A stretch of 50,078 nt of DNA, taken from Candidatus Poribacteria bacterium (GTDB lineage: Bacteria; Poribacteria; WGA-4E; WGA-3G). A program made the translations under genes and the position numbers. Under the pieces are notes generated by a model. It had not been told where the DNA came from, ran no database searches, and was given only the letters and a program-made list of their open reading frames with translations. Positions within the stretch are counted from its first letter, which is position 1; the number at the start of each line of letters is the position of its first letter. Below are positions 1 to 7,455 of the stretch, in pieces. The DNA lies in contig JAJECN010000039.1 in NCBI GenBank assembly GCA_022821965.1, positions 1 through 50,078 on the forward strand. The letters run 5' to 3'.

Positions 1-1
1 G

Positions 2-112
2 CAAATAGCGGTCTCAACATTTTCTGCCAAGTTCAAAGAAAAAACAAACTCGCAGAATATTAATGTTCGTTTTCAAGACGATACAGCCCTGCCTTTTGAC
101 AAGGCAGCATAA
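2..112 (+). CDS. possible 3' end of a truncated gene
   Basis: The frame starting at base 2 is open for 36 codons to a TAA at 110-112 and enters from beyond the window. Its last residues (VRFQDDTALPFDKAA) look like ordinary protein. No family is recognisable from so little. The other plus frame that begins open stops by base 61. It may equally be a chance open frame. Confidence 0.3.
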   Translation, partial: QIAVSTFSAKFKEKTNSQNINVRFQDDTALPFDKAA

Positions 113-142
113 GTTTACAATATCGTCCAAACTTTAGTAATA

Positions 143-265
143 TTTATAGTAAAACCCGTAATTACCTATACACTCACACAATGGCGAGGATACAATCCTC
201 GCCAGCGACGGTGGGGTTCTTGTTCTCTGGCGAACTGTAAACATATTTTCGGATTTTACTATAAA
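143..265. repeat. MITE-like inverted-repeat element with internal palindrome
   Basis: The outer ends 143-158 (TTTATAGTAAAACCCG) and 250-265 (CGGATTTTACTATAAA) are inverted repeats matching at 15 of 16 positions. The element is about 123 bp and has no coding potential. Inside, 183-190 (GGCGAGGA) and 196-203 (TCCTCGCC) form a perfect 8-bp stem with a 5-nt loop, of the same GGCGAGG family seen near 39.7, 44.2 and 45.1 kb. The layout suggests a non-autonomous mobile repeat; mobility is inferred. Confidence 0.6.
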
Positions 266-290
266 CTCGCTTAAACCGCGCCTTTCAATA

Positions 291-1082
291 TTAGTATGTT
301 GCTTTGATCGCTCCCCATACGGTTGTCAACTTTCCGGTGACATCAACTGGAGAGGGTTGCTGTCCTGATTGATCCAGTTCCGCAGCAGTCAAAGGACGAT
401 TCCATACCTTCACTTCATCAATCAATCCCTTGTAAAATCTATTCAGATGCTCTCCTACCCAAATTGACTGTCCACTGTTGATGTCTTGTGTTTTGTCATC
501 AACTTCATCAATCAACTCACCGTCTATGTAGAATCGGATCTTTTTTGCTTTCTGGTCTCGGACACCCGCGAGGACATGCCATTTGTCATCATTCAGGAAG
601 TCCGGAGAAGTTATCCCAGCACTATTGGCACGTCCCTTGTCCCGGACAGAAAAAGCCATTTTGCCACGCGTCGCTGGGTTATCGCCGCTGACAGAGAGTA
701 TCCAAACCGCATCAGTACCTGGACGATAGTTTCCAACAATTCCATCGTTCTTTGGCGGCTCATCGTCTGTTTTTACCCACACTTGGACTGTTAATGAATC
801 GCCAGTGGAAAAGGTGATCGAATCCTCCAGTGGTACTTCAACAAAGTCATCCTTGCCATCAAACTCCAACGCTTCGCCGTGCTTTCCAGCGACCATCTTT
901 GCGCTGCCGTTAATCGTTCCATCATTGCCTTCTTCAGACAGATCCTTCACGGTATCGCCTTGAATGGTACTTTCATCAAAACTCAGATGCAGCACTAATC
1001 CATCCGGCGGATTGGCTTTACTACACGGTGCAAAACTGATGAGTATACCCATCACTGCGAAAACTACAAAAACTCTTTTCAT
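291..1082 (-). CDS. secreted LamG/concanavalin-like domain protein
   Basis: This 263-residue protein has a signal peptide at residues 1-23 (MKRVFVVFAVMGILISF then SKA-N), followed by one LamG/concanavalin A-like jelly roll spanning about 28-240. Typical strands are visible: LVLHLSFDES, FDGKDDFVEVP, VQVWVKTDD, IRFYIDGELIDE and the closing GLIDEVKVWNRPLTAAEL. Such domains bind carbohydrate or protein ligands outside the cell; no catalytic module is present. The tail GKLTTVWGAIK closely resembles the tail of the second LamG protein at 45134-45970. The start is supported by AAGGAG six bases upstream. The ligand is unknown. Confidence 0.8.
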   Translation of the reverse strand: MKRVFVVFAVMGILISFAPCSKANPPDGLVLHLSFDESTIQGDTVKDLSEEGNDGTINGSAKMVAGKHGEALEFDGKDDFVEVPLEDSITFSTGDSLTVQVWVKTDDEPPKNDGIVGNYRPGTDAVWILSVSGDNPATRGKMAFSVRDKGRANSAGITSPDFLNDDKWHVLAGVRDQKAKKIRFYIDGELIDEVDDKTQDINSGQSIWVGEHLNRFYKGLIDEVKVWNRPLTAAELDQSGQQPSPVDVTGKLTTVWGAIKATY

Positions 1083-1115
1083 GATAAACTCCTTTTGAGA
1101 GGTTAGCGAAAGATA

Positions 1116-1233
1116 ATACCATTTCTAAAAGTTTATATCGCATTAACCGCCCTTTAGTGCACAGACTAACAGTCTATGCTACAAGGGAGCACAAACTAAA
1201 AGTTTATGCTACAATTTCAATCAGAAATGGTAT
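1116..1233. repeat. second MITE-like inverted-repeat element
   Basis: The ends 1116-1126 (ATACCATTTCT) and 1223-1233 (AGAAATGGTAT) are perfect 11-bp inverted repeats about 118 bp apart. The interior holds two imperfect direct copies of a unit reading GCACARACTAAMAGTYTATG followed by CTACAA, one near 1158-1183 and one near 1190-1214. No coding potential was seen. The element lies between the LamG gene and the tnpB element, immediately beside the predicted tnpB right end. Confidence 0.55.
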
Positions 1234-1400
1234 AAGAGGGTTTCGGAACCAGTCAACTACCCAAACCTAAAGACTTGGGCTTGTTAAGAGATCATCAAAC
1301 AATCTAAGTTGTTTAGCAGTCTCTAAGCCCGAAATCTTTGTTGCTTCGTTCTTGTTTCTCGTTTCATAGAGGGTGGTAACCCACCGCTCTCCACGAAAGG
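1232..1400 (-). ncRNA. predicted TnpB omega/reRNA with guide
   Basis: In this family the guide RNA is transcribed from the 3' part of tnpB through the right end. Here the minus strand runs from the tnpB tail into the terminal hairpin 1279-1260, then TAGTTGAC ending at 1252. The guide would be the next about 20 bases, 1251 down to 1232, beginning TGGTTCCGAAACCCTC. The 5' boundary at 1400 is only a placeholder. This is inferred from position and family behaviour. Confidence 0.4.
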
Positions 1401-2586
1401 CAGCAGCTGCCTTATAGAGTATGTTTCGTGCAGCGTTGTGGTCTCGGTCTAATATCGTGCCACAAAAACTACAATCGAAGGTCCGTATCGCCAGCGATAG
1501 TTTCTTTGGCGACTTCTTACCACAACTTGAGCAGATTTGCGAAGTATTTTTGGGGTCAACTTGGTGGAAGTGGAAACCGTCTCTTTCGGCTATGTTTCCA
1601 GCCCACTGAAAGAACTTTGCCCAAGACGCATCGGATATGCTCTTGCTGAGGTGTTTGTTCTGAACCATATTTGATACGCTGAGGTCTTCAGCGACAAGGA
1701 CGTTATTTTCGTAATGATGAAAAAGTTTGTAGACGAGTTTCCCAATGAAATCTTTGCGTTTGTTGGCAGTGCGTTCTTGGTGCAGGGCAGACGCATGCAC
1801 GGCTTTATACCAGCGTTTGCTCCCTTTTTTACGGCGTGCCATCGTCTGATTGTGTTTATGAAGCAAACCTTCTGCCTTGCGATACCAACGCGGATTGTCC
1901 TCTTTTTGGCCTTCAGAAGTCGTCAGATAGTGTGTCGTGCCAACGTCAACGGCAATCGCAGTCGTCGGCTCAACTTTCGGCGTATCTGGCAACTCACAGG
2001 TAATATGGGCATACCACCCCGACGCTTTCTTGACGAGTGTCACTTCTTTTGGGTCGCCTTGAAGCGAGCGGTGCATATATATCTTGACTTCGCCAAGTTT
2101 CGGGACTTTCAAGCGGTCGTGTTTCCATGCTGTCTCTCGGATAGGATTTTGGCGAACGCGTATTGTCTGTTTGTCAGCGTCTTTTGTTTTTCGACGAACC
2201 ACTTTGGTATATTTGCGAAGTTTCCAGGTCAGGGACTTTATCCGTTTACGGTGTCTTGGATAGCCTTTTTTTCCAGTACCCTTCTCGCAGCGTCTATAAA
2301 AACCTTCAAACGCTTTATCCGTGCGCTCCAAAGTGCAGATTTGCATATCTTGTGGGACTTGGCGAAAGTCAGCGTATTTTTCACGAGCAACCTTCAACTT
2401 CTTTTGTTGGTCGTTGATAGAGACGCGTTCGCCTTCAGTCTCCCAAGCAACCTTGCGATCATGGCGCGCAGAGTTCTGAAGTTCACACAAGTGGTCAAGC
2501 CACGATAATAATGTTATTTCCTGTGTCTTTGTTGGATACACAGGATATTTGAAGGTCAATTTCATGGTATATCGTGTATCGTGCAT
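1267..2586 (-). CDS. tnpB: TnpB, RNA-guided nuclease of IS200/IS605-type element
   Basis: This 439-residue protein has the full TnpB layout: an N-terminal OrfB helix-turn-helix/wedge region, then a split RuvC nuclease. RuvC-I is AIAVDVGTTHY (D214), RuvC-II is VLVAEDLSVSNM (E300) and RuvC-III is DRDHNAARNIL (D380/D382). A zinc ribbon between them has C352, C355, C372 and C375. All catalytic and zinc residues are intact, so the protein is probably active. TnpB proteins cut DNA guided by an RNA made from the element's right end. The start at 2586 has AGGGGA five bases upstream; the family's usual N-terminus (MKLTFKYPVYP) begins at residue 8 (2565), so that is an alternative start. The last codons and the stop lie inside the right-end hairpin. 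Confidence 0.92.
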   Translation of the reverse strand: MHDTRYTMKLTFKYPVYPTKTQEITLLSWLDHLCELQNSARHDRKVAWETEGERVSINDQQKKLKVAREKYADFRQVPQDMQICTLERTDKAFEGFYRRCEKGTGKKGYPRHRKRIKSLTWKLRKYTKVVRRKTKDADKQTIRVRQNPIRETAWKHDRLKVPKLGEVKIYMHRSLQGDPKEVTLVKKASGWYAHITCELPDTPKVEPTTAIAVDVGTTHYLTTSEGQKEDNPRWYRKAEGLLHKHNQTMARRKKGSKRWYKAVHASALHQERTANKRKDFIGKLVYKLFHHYENNVLVAEDLSVSNMVQNKHLSKSISDASWAKFFQWAGNIAERDGFHFHQVDPKNTSQICSSCGKKSPKKLSLAIRTFDCSFCGTILDRDHNAARNILYKAAAAFRGERWVTTLYETRNKNEATKISGLETAKQLRLFDDLLTSPSL

Positions 2587-2606
2587 TTATCCCCTACGAA
2601 GTGGGA

Positions 2607-2751
2607 GGAAACCAGCACGTTACCAAGCGGTAACGCTTCGTATGCTGGTTTCCAACACGATATAAGAATTATACCATAATTTGATAATATTTGTGAAAAA
2701 AAGGAGCGGGCATTCCTCCCAACGCTAAAGCATTGGGAAACCTCCTGCCCG
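2607..2751. repeat. left-end hairpins of the tnpB element
   Basis: Two strong palindromes lie upstream of tnpB. The inner one pairs 2607-2617 (GGAAACCAGCA) with 2643-2653 (TGCTGGTTTCC), with a second nested 7-bp stem 2618-2624 / 2629-2635. The outer one pairs 2707-2712 (CGGGCA) with 2746-2751 (TGCCCG) around the hairpin 2718-2737, which resembles the right-end hairpin. Subterminal hairpins of this kind are what Y1 transposases recognise. Confidence 0.55.
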
Positions 2752-2821
2752 AAGATTAGGTGAAAATACTCTAATTGCAAAAATGATAGCAGATTTAACG
2801 AAAAGAGTCAAAAAAGAGTTT

Positions 2822-4273
2822 TTATTTAAGATCACATTTGAGAAAGGAGAGTTGTGCTGCAGTAAAGAACAGGATATTAAAAAGGATTAGCAAGCCGACG
2901 GGCAAAATAACACTTTGATACGAGGGACGCTCTTCAAACCTTGGCACAGCGTTCGGGTCTACCGGTTTTTGGGACAAGCCTTCCCGCACAGGATAGATAT
3001 GTAAACTCTCTGGGTCGTCCCTATCCTCCGTTTTAATGAAATCTATAAAGGTTTGTCTGTAACGGCGCACCTGTTTAACAAAATCCATATAACTGACGAT
3101 CCCAGTGTTTGCAAGTCCCTCCATCGCATATTGGAAGCACACTATCGGGGAGATTTGGGTGAGTTCCCGGGCAAGTTTTACCTGCCTCAATTGCTGGTCT
3201 ACATGTTCGTCAGCGATGTGGGTTTTCGTCTCGTACCTTCTCGTGAAATACGTCGCCCATCGGCGTGTTGCTGATGGGTTGTCAGGTGAAGGTGCTTCGC
3301 TAAGTTTCGTTACCTCCAGCAATTCCATTGGACGAAACTCATCTTCAATGTTCGCTAATTGTGCACGTTTTCGCGAGGAAACGATCTCTATTGACGGAAT
3401 TGGGTCGAGGGTGCCAACAAAGAGTCCGATCAGACTCGGAAAAATCAACGCTAAGCATACCCAAGTTAATAGCAGCCACACTAAACCGGTAATGGCATTT
3501 GATACCCGACTTGAGAAAAATAGACCCAGAAAAATAAAAATGGAGATATGCAGCGCGAAAAGCCCGATCATCCCCAAAATTCTGAGGCAATCTTCTGAAT
3601 TGAACGCAATACTCCCTGAAAGATAGATGATTAGTAGGTTCATCAGGATACCGATTACGAGCGGCAGCATGAGTGTAAAAAACGCGCCCAGATATTTCGC
3701 TAACAATACCTGTCCTCGGGAAATCTGATTAGACATCATTAGACTCAGTGTTCCCTGTGCCCGTTCCCCAGCAATCGCATCGAAAGTGAACAGTATGACA
3801 AAAAAACTCATGAAGATACCGATGAAGACCCAGTCGATTTTGATGCGTGTGGTCGCGTCACTGCCGTGATTTGAGGGTAGGTATTCAAGTGTCCATACTT
3901 CTCTCCAATTGTAGGCTTCCCCTACTGCTCCTCCACGAGCTGCCCCTGAGCGTTCTGCTATCGGTATAGAGTTAGGGATGAGCGCATCAGCCCCGTCAGC
4001 GCAGAACTTGAACCGACTTGGTAGTCTGTGAATTTCACCGGGACCTCGCATCGCGAGTCTTCCTAAATTCTCCTTAGCATCGTCTTTGACACGAGATAAT
4101 CTCCTCTCCATCGCGCGGTTATACACATCAACTTCTTTTCTATATCCACCATCGCCGAATCCGTATATAAGCGCGTTTGCTACCATCAAGACAGGCAGAA
4201 GGATTATCATTAAAACGAACCGCAGCGTCATGAGGTTGTGATATATCTCTTTTTTCGCAATGTGCCAGATCAT
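2822..4273 (-). CDS. ABC-2 type transporter permease (type A, copy 2)
   Basis: This 483-residue integral membrane protein has about six membrane spans (near 18-38, 147-167, 196-219, 232-253, 258-283 and 457-475). A large hydrophilic loop lies between spans 1 and 2, and another before the last span. The ABC-2 permease signature follows span 2: GERAQGTLSLMMSNQISRGQ then LLAKYLGAF. It starts MIWHIAKKEIYHNL, matching the gene at 5918-7339 (MIWHIARRELYNNL), so the two are paralogues. It is the last gene of the minus-strand permease array. AAGGAAC upstream of the start comes from a dispersed repeat. The substrate is unknown; no ATP-binding subunit is encoded nearby. Confidence 0.85.
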   Translation of the reverse strand: MIWHIAKKEIYHNLMTLRFVLMIILLPVLMVANALIYGFGDGGYRKEVDVYNRAMERRLSRVKDDAKENLGRLAMRGPGEIHRLPSRFKFCADGADALIPNSIPIAERSGAARGGAVGEAYNWREVWTLEYLPSNHGSDATTRIKIDWVFIGIFMSFFVILFTFDAIAGERAQGTLSLMMSNQISRGQVLLAKYLGAFFTLMLPLVIGILMNLLIIYLSGSIAFNSEDCLRILGMIGLFALHISIFIFLGLFFSSRVSNAITGLVWLLLTWVCLALIFPSLIGLFVGTLDPIPSIEIVSSRKRAQLANIEDEFRPMELLEVTKLSEAPSPDNPSATRRWATYFTRRYETKTHIADEHVDQQLRQVKLARELTQISPIVCFQYAMEGLANTGIVSYMDFVKQVRRYRQTFIDFIKTEDRDDPESLHIYPVREGLSQKPVDPNAVPRFEERPSYQSVILPVGLLILFNILFFTAAQLSFLKCDLK

Positions 4274-4274
4274 A

Positions 4275-4300
4275 TTTTTAATGTTCCTTGCGGTTCGGTT
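4275..4300. repeat. dispersed CCTTGCGG repeat forming a 5' leader
   Basis: On the minus strand this reads ACCGCAAGGAACATTAAAAA and ends at the start codon of the downstream permease, giving it its Shine-Dalgarno AAGGA. Closely similar sequence occurs at 34172-34192 and 35830-35850. AAGGAACATTAAGAAA also precedes the ATG at 31786. Confidence 0.5.
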
Positions 4301-4385
4301 AGGATAGACGTATCAAGAAAGTTCCTCTCCGTATATCTGGTTTCCCGGCGCGTTGCTTGGGCTTACATTATCCTGCCTTCACGCT

Positions 4386-5888
4386 TCAACTTATATCGTA
4401 TCGTAGGAAAGATAGATATGTCCCCATGAACAGAACAATGTTCCACGCTAATAAAATGAAAATATCTCCCGCCGCGCGCGAGAGACTCTCGGAAAGCGCA
4501 TTATATCGGTGTCGAAAAGTAGGTAGATCTGCGAACTCGGCTCTTCCTTTATCGCTGGAAAACCACGCCCGCGCGGAAAACGCGTTTTTGCTGGTGAGGT
4601 AATCAACCACCTGACGTTTATAATTTCGCGTCGCGCGTATAAAATCGTTGTAACTTTTCCTGTCCGTGCCGGTTATTGCCCCGATAGCGAAACGGTACGC
4701 GTCCGCGAAAGAGAGACGAGAGATGTTTCTACCCAATTGTCTGTTTCTTTCGCCAACATCTTCTCTCCGTTTCAGAATCTCTTCGGCATCGTTTGTATAG
4801 TCAATGCGAAGCGGTTCTTGGTATCCCAACACTTCCTGAAATTTGGAGACATCTACAATGCTAATAGGTTTGATTTCATAAAACTCTTGGAACCCGAGTT
4901 CCCCTGGTGAGCGCATACGTATTGATAGTGTGAGGGGACCATCGGCTATTTGGGAGAGCGCGCTTGTTGGATATTTATATCCCCATTCTCCGAGTTGGGC
5001 ATCCCGCTCGTCCTTGAAATCTTCCCACAACTGCTCAATCTGTTGTAGAGCTTCTTTTTCGGGTTGAAGTTTATGCGGCGGGAATTTCTCGACTGCAAAG
5101 GTTGCTATATTTGAATGAACGATCGTCAGAAGACCCCAAATGAACATTGAGAGGATCAGTGTCGTCGCTGCTTCCTTTGTCCACACTGATAAGAGCATCC
5201 CTAAAAGATAGCAGATTGACACATATAACAGCGAAACAACGAGTACCACGACGAGGCGTAGCAGATCACCAACATAAAAATCAGTAGCGGGAGAGGCATA
5301 AGCGATAACGATTCCGACAGTGAAACTCATCACCACAATCGGAAACAGAGACAGCACGCCGCCGAGGTATTTTCCAAGTACAAGGGCATCCCTCGGAACC
5401 GGATTGGATAACACCAGTTTCAGCGTGCCGTCCTCCCGCTCCCCCGAAATCGTATTGTAAGCGAACAGGATCGCCAACGCACTCAGCACGATTTTGAAGA
5501 CGAAAATGACATCAATGGAAAGGAAAATTGAAAGGAAAGGGTTGTCTGATCCCTGTTTTTGTGCTTCTTTTTCCCAAATAGGCGTTGCGGGTTCGATGCT
5601 CACCATATCCGCACCGGACTTTTCCGTTCCGACGTTAAAGATACTGAGCGGATTCGGTTTCCTGTGTGCTTTCGGATTAATTTGGCTGTAGAGATCCCAT
5701 GTTCGCTTTTCTTCTTGATGCTCCTGAAGAGCGGTGTGATACGCCGATAACCGCTTTTCGTAATCCGCAACCTGAACGAAAATGGCAGCAGCCGTTGACA
5801 TCAGGCAGACGACAAAACCGATCATGAATCGAGATGTTAGAACATTTGAGACGAATTCTCGTTGGATAATTAGCCAAAGTGTTGTCAT
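4386..5888 (-). CDS. ABC-2 type transporter permease (type B, copy 2)
   Basis: This protein of about 500 residues has an N-terminal membrane span, a long extracytoplasmic loop containing PNPLSIFNVG, then a cluster of spans around the ABC-2 signature SGEREDGTLKLVLSNPVPRD, and a C-terminal span. It is paralogous to the gene at 7456-8958, which shares PNPLSIFNVG, GSDNP and the same span order. The longest frame begins with GTG at 5900. The ATG at 5888 is preferred because MTTLWLIIQREF lines up with the paralogue's MLTTLIRRELL. It lies 29 bases after the upstream type A gene, so co-transcription is likely. The substrate is unknown. Confidence 0.85.
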   Translation of the reverse strand: MTTLWLIIQREFVSNVLTSRFMIGFVVCLMSTAAAIFVQVADYEKRLSAYHTALQEHQEEKRTWDLYSQINPKAHRKPNPLSIFNVGTEKSGADMVSIEPATPIWEKEAQKQGSDNPFLSIFLSIDVIFVFKIVLSALAILFAYNTISGEREDGTLKLVLSNPVPRDALVLGKYLGGVLSLFPIVVMSFTVGIVIAYASPATDFYVGDLLRLVVVLVVSLLYVSICYLLGMLLSVWTKEAATTLILSMFIWGLLTIVHSNIATFAVEKFPPHKLQPEKEALQQIEQLWEDFKDERDAQLGEWGYKYPTSALSQIADGPLTLSIRMRSPGELGFQEFYEIKPISIVDVSKFQEVLGYQEPLRIDYTNDAEEILKRREDVGERNRQLGRNISRLSFADAYRFAIGAITGTDRKSYNDFIRATRNYKRQVVDYLTSKNAFSARAWFSSDKGRAEFADLPTFRHRYNALSESLSRAAGDIFILLAWNIVLFMGTYLSFLRYDIS

Positions 5889-5917
5889 AAATGATGTCAC
5901 AAGTGTTGTTATCCGCG

Positions 5918-7339
5918 CTAAATCTCAACACGAACAAAGGCGAGATATGCCCCGGATAGTAGGACTACAACGAACAGCGTTAGCAACAACAGATCGACTG
6001 CTGCTGTGTTGAAGTCCTTGCTGAGACTCAGCGTATCTTCAAATTTTGGGACTGCCTCTGGAGCGACAGGTTTCTGCGACATACCCTCGCGAATACCAAA
6101 GATATGGAGACTTTCCTGATCCGCCCTATCGGTGTCAGCGATGAAAACCCGAAATTGACGCGCGTGAGATTTTACATTCTCCAAAAACTGTAGATGTCGC
6201 TCGAAGCCCGTGCCAGCATACGATTCGAGGAGGTGCTGAACAATCGCTACGGGTGAGATCCGAGTTGTGGCGCGTGCTAATTTCACCTGTGCAATTTGCT
6301 GTGCTAAGTGTTCTTCATGCATACGTCCCCGCTTTTCGGCATCTTTCATCACGAATTCACCTTGTATTTCTATTTTTTTCAATAGAGCCTCACGTGTTCC
6401 TTCTGGACGTGAGCGATATTCATCTAAACGACCCCAAAAATCATTACCCAGTTTATCGGTGCGTTCACGAAATTCGTCAGAAGTCATCGGTTGTGAAAAT
6501 CCGCCCGCAATGGAGGCGAGTGTGCTCGGTATGAAAACAACGAGTACCACCCAAGTTAATAACAGTACCACAAGACTGACTGCACTCCGCTGCACCCGTG
6601 CTGATACCAGCAAACCTAATGCAAGGAAGAGACATGTGTACAACAGCGCAATACAGAAGATAATACCTAAACGCACCCATGCATCTGTTCCAAGATAAAC
6701 AACACCTGATGTGTAGATTACTAATAAGTTCGTCAGGATAGCAAACGTTAATGGAATAGCAATACTAATCAACGCGCCCAAAAATTTACCGAACAGCACG
6801 GTGTGTCGTGGAACTGAATTTGCCAACATCAATCGTAGGGTACCACGCTCGCGTTCACTGGAGATAGCGTCAAAGCTAAAAAGGAGCGCGATCAGACTTA
6901 AAACGTAACCGATGATGAAGCCCCAATCCACTTTGGTCACAGTTGGATTGATGTTTCGCAAATTGGGTGTAGCCGATGGATAGCCCAATATCCAGAAACT
7001 TTCTAACGTGCCTGCTCCCCAAAGTTGATATCCACCTTGTGCCCGTCTTGACAAAAAGTCTTCACCGCCTTCCGCACAGAACCGGAGTGGCGAAGGCTTT
7101 TTGTAAAGATCCCCGGGTCCCTTCTGCGCGAGTCTATACAAACTCTCCTCTGCATGAGATATTATGCTATTCTGGTATCTAACGACATCGTCTTGATACT
7201 TCTTTATCCGCTTCGGATGTTCACGGAGATACACAACGGCGTTGGTCAGCATCAATGCTAACAGCAGCACGGTTGTTAGTGCAAATCGGAGACTATGAAG
7301 ATTATTGTAGAGTTCACGCCTTGCAATATGCCAAATCAT
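5918..7339 (-). CDS. ABC-2 type transporter permease (type A, copy 1)
   Basis: This 473-residue permease starts MIWHIARRELYNNL. It has one N-terminal span, an extracytoplasmic loop with FCAEGGEDFLS, and then a core of spans. The ABC-2 motif is SSERERGTLRLMLANSVPRH followed by LFGKFLGALI. It is paralogous to 2822-4273: both carry FCA(E/D)G in the loop, LHI(F/Y) with REG(M/L)SQKPV before the last span, and the same overall length. With the type B gene upstream (7456-8958) it forms the first copy of a duplicated B-A pair. The substrate is unknown. Confidence 0.85.
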   Translation of the reverse strand: MIWHIARRELYNNLHSLRFALTTVLLLALMLTNAVVYLREHPKRIKKYQDDVVRYQNSIISHAEESLYRLAQKGPGDLYKKPSPLRFCAEGGEDFLSRRAQGGYQLWGAGTLESFWILGYPSATPNLRNINPTVTKVDWGFIIGYVLSLIALLFSFDAISSERERGTLRLMLANSVPRHTVLFGKFLGALISIAIPLTFAILTNLLVIYTSGVVYLGTDAWVRLGIIFCIALLYTCLFLALGLLVSARVQRSAVSLVVLLLTWVVLVVFIPSTLASIAGGFSQPMTSDEFRERTDKLGNDFWGRLDEYRSRPEGTREALLKKIEIQGEFVMKDAEKRGRMHEEHLAQQIAQVKLARATTRISPVAIVQHLLESYAGTGFERHLQFLENVKSHARQFRVFIADTDRADQESLHIFGIREGMSQKPVAPEAVPKFEDTLSLSKDFNTAAVDLLLLTLFVVVLLSGAYLAFVRVEI

Positions 7340-7350
7340 CTTATTAGTTT

Positions 7351-7369
7351 CCAGTTGTCGGTTATCAGT
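7351..7369. repeat. GATAAC-type short repeat in permease intergenic gap
   Basis: The minus strand reads ACTGATAACCGACAACTGG, like the tandem GATAAC units at 24831-24861. The same 116-base gap between permease genes also holds near-repeats GCCGACAGCCGATGGC and AGCCGATAGCC at about 7422-7452. No gene was seen. Confidence 0.4.
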
Positions 7370-7455
7370 AGAATAGCCATCAGTGGTCAGTAAAAAGGAT
7401 TTTGTTAGACGAAAATCTTTTGCCGACAGCCGATGGCTGAAAGCCGATAGCCATT

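Larger units (their letters stand above)
1252..2759 (-). mobile_element. IS200/IS605-type element carrying only tnpB
   Basis: The element is defined by tnpB plus similar hairpins at both ends. The left-end hairpin 2718-2737 and the right-end hairpin 1260-1279 are the same 20-nt design (CCCAA stem, CTAAAG in the loop) and match at 16 of 20 positions. Reading on the minus strand, TTCAC at 2764-2760 sits just outside the left end and would be a plausible TAM/target motif. GTTGAC at 1257-1252 closes the right end. No tnpA (Y1 transposase) gene is present, so movement would need a transposase in trans. The exact end bases are inferred. Confidence 0.65.

Noticed and set aside
1260-1279. Rho-independent terminator for tnpB
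   Set aside because: There is no U-run after the stem on the minus strand, and the hairpin matches the left-end hairpin, so it is a transposon end.
1714-2508. 264-residue open frame on the plus strand
   Set aside because: It is antisense to tnpB, which has all catalytic motifs; the plus-strand product resembles no family and has no Shine-Dalgarno.
3105-3626. 173-residue plus-strand open frame
   Set aside because: It is antisense to the ABC-2 permease with clear membrane spans; composition is a shadow of that gene.
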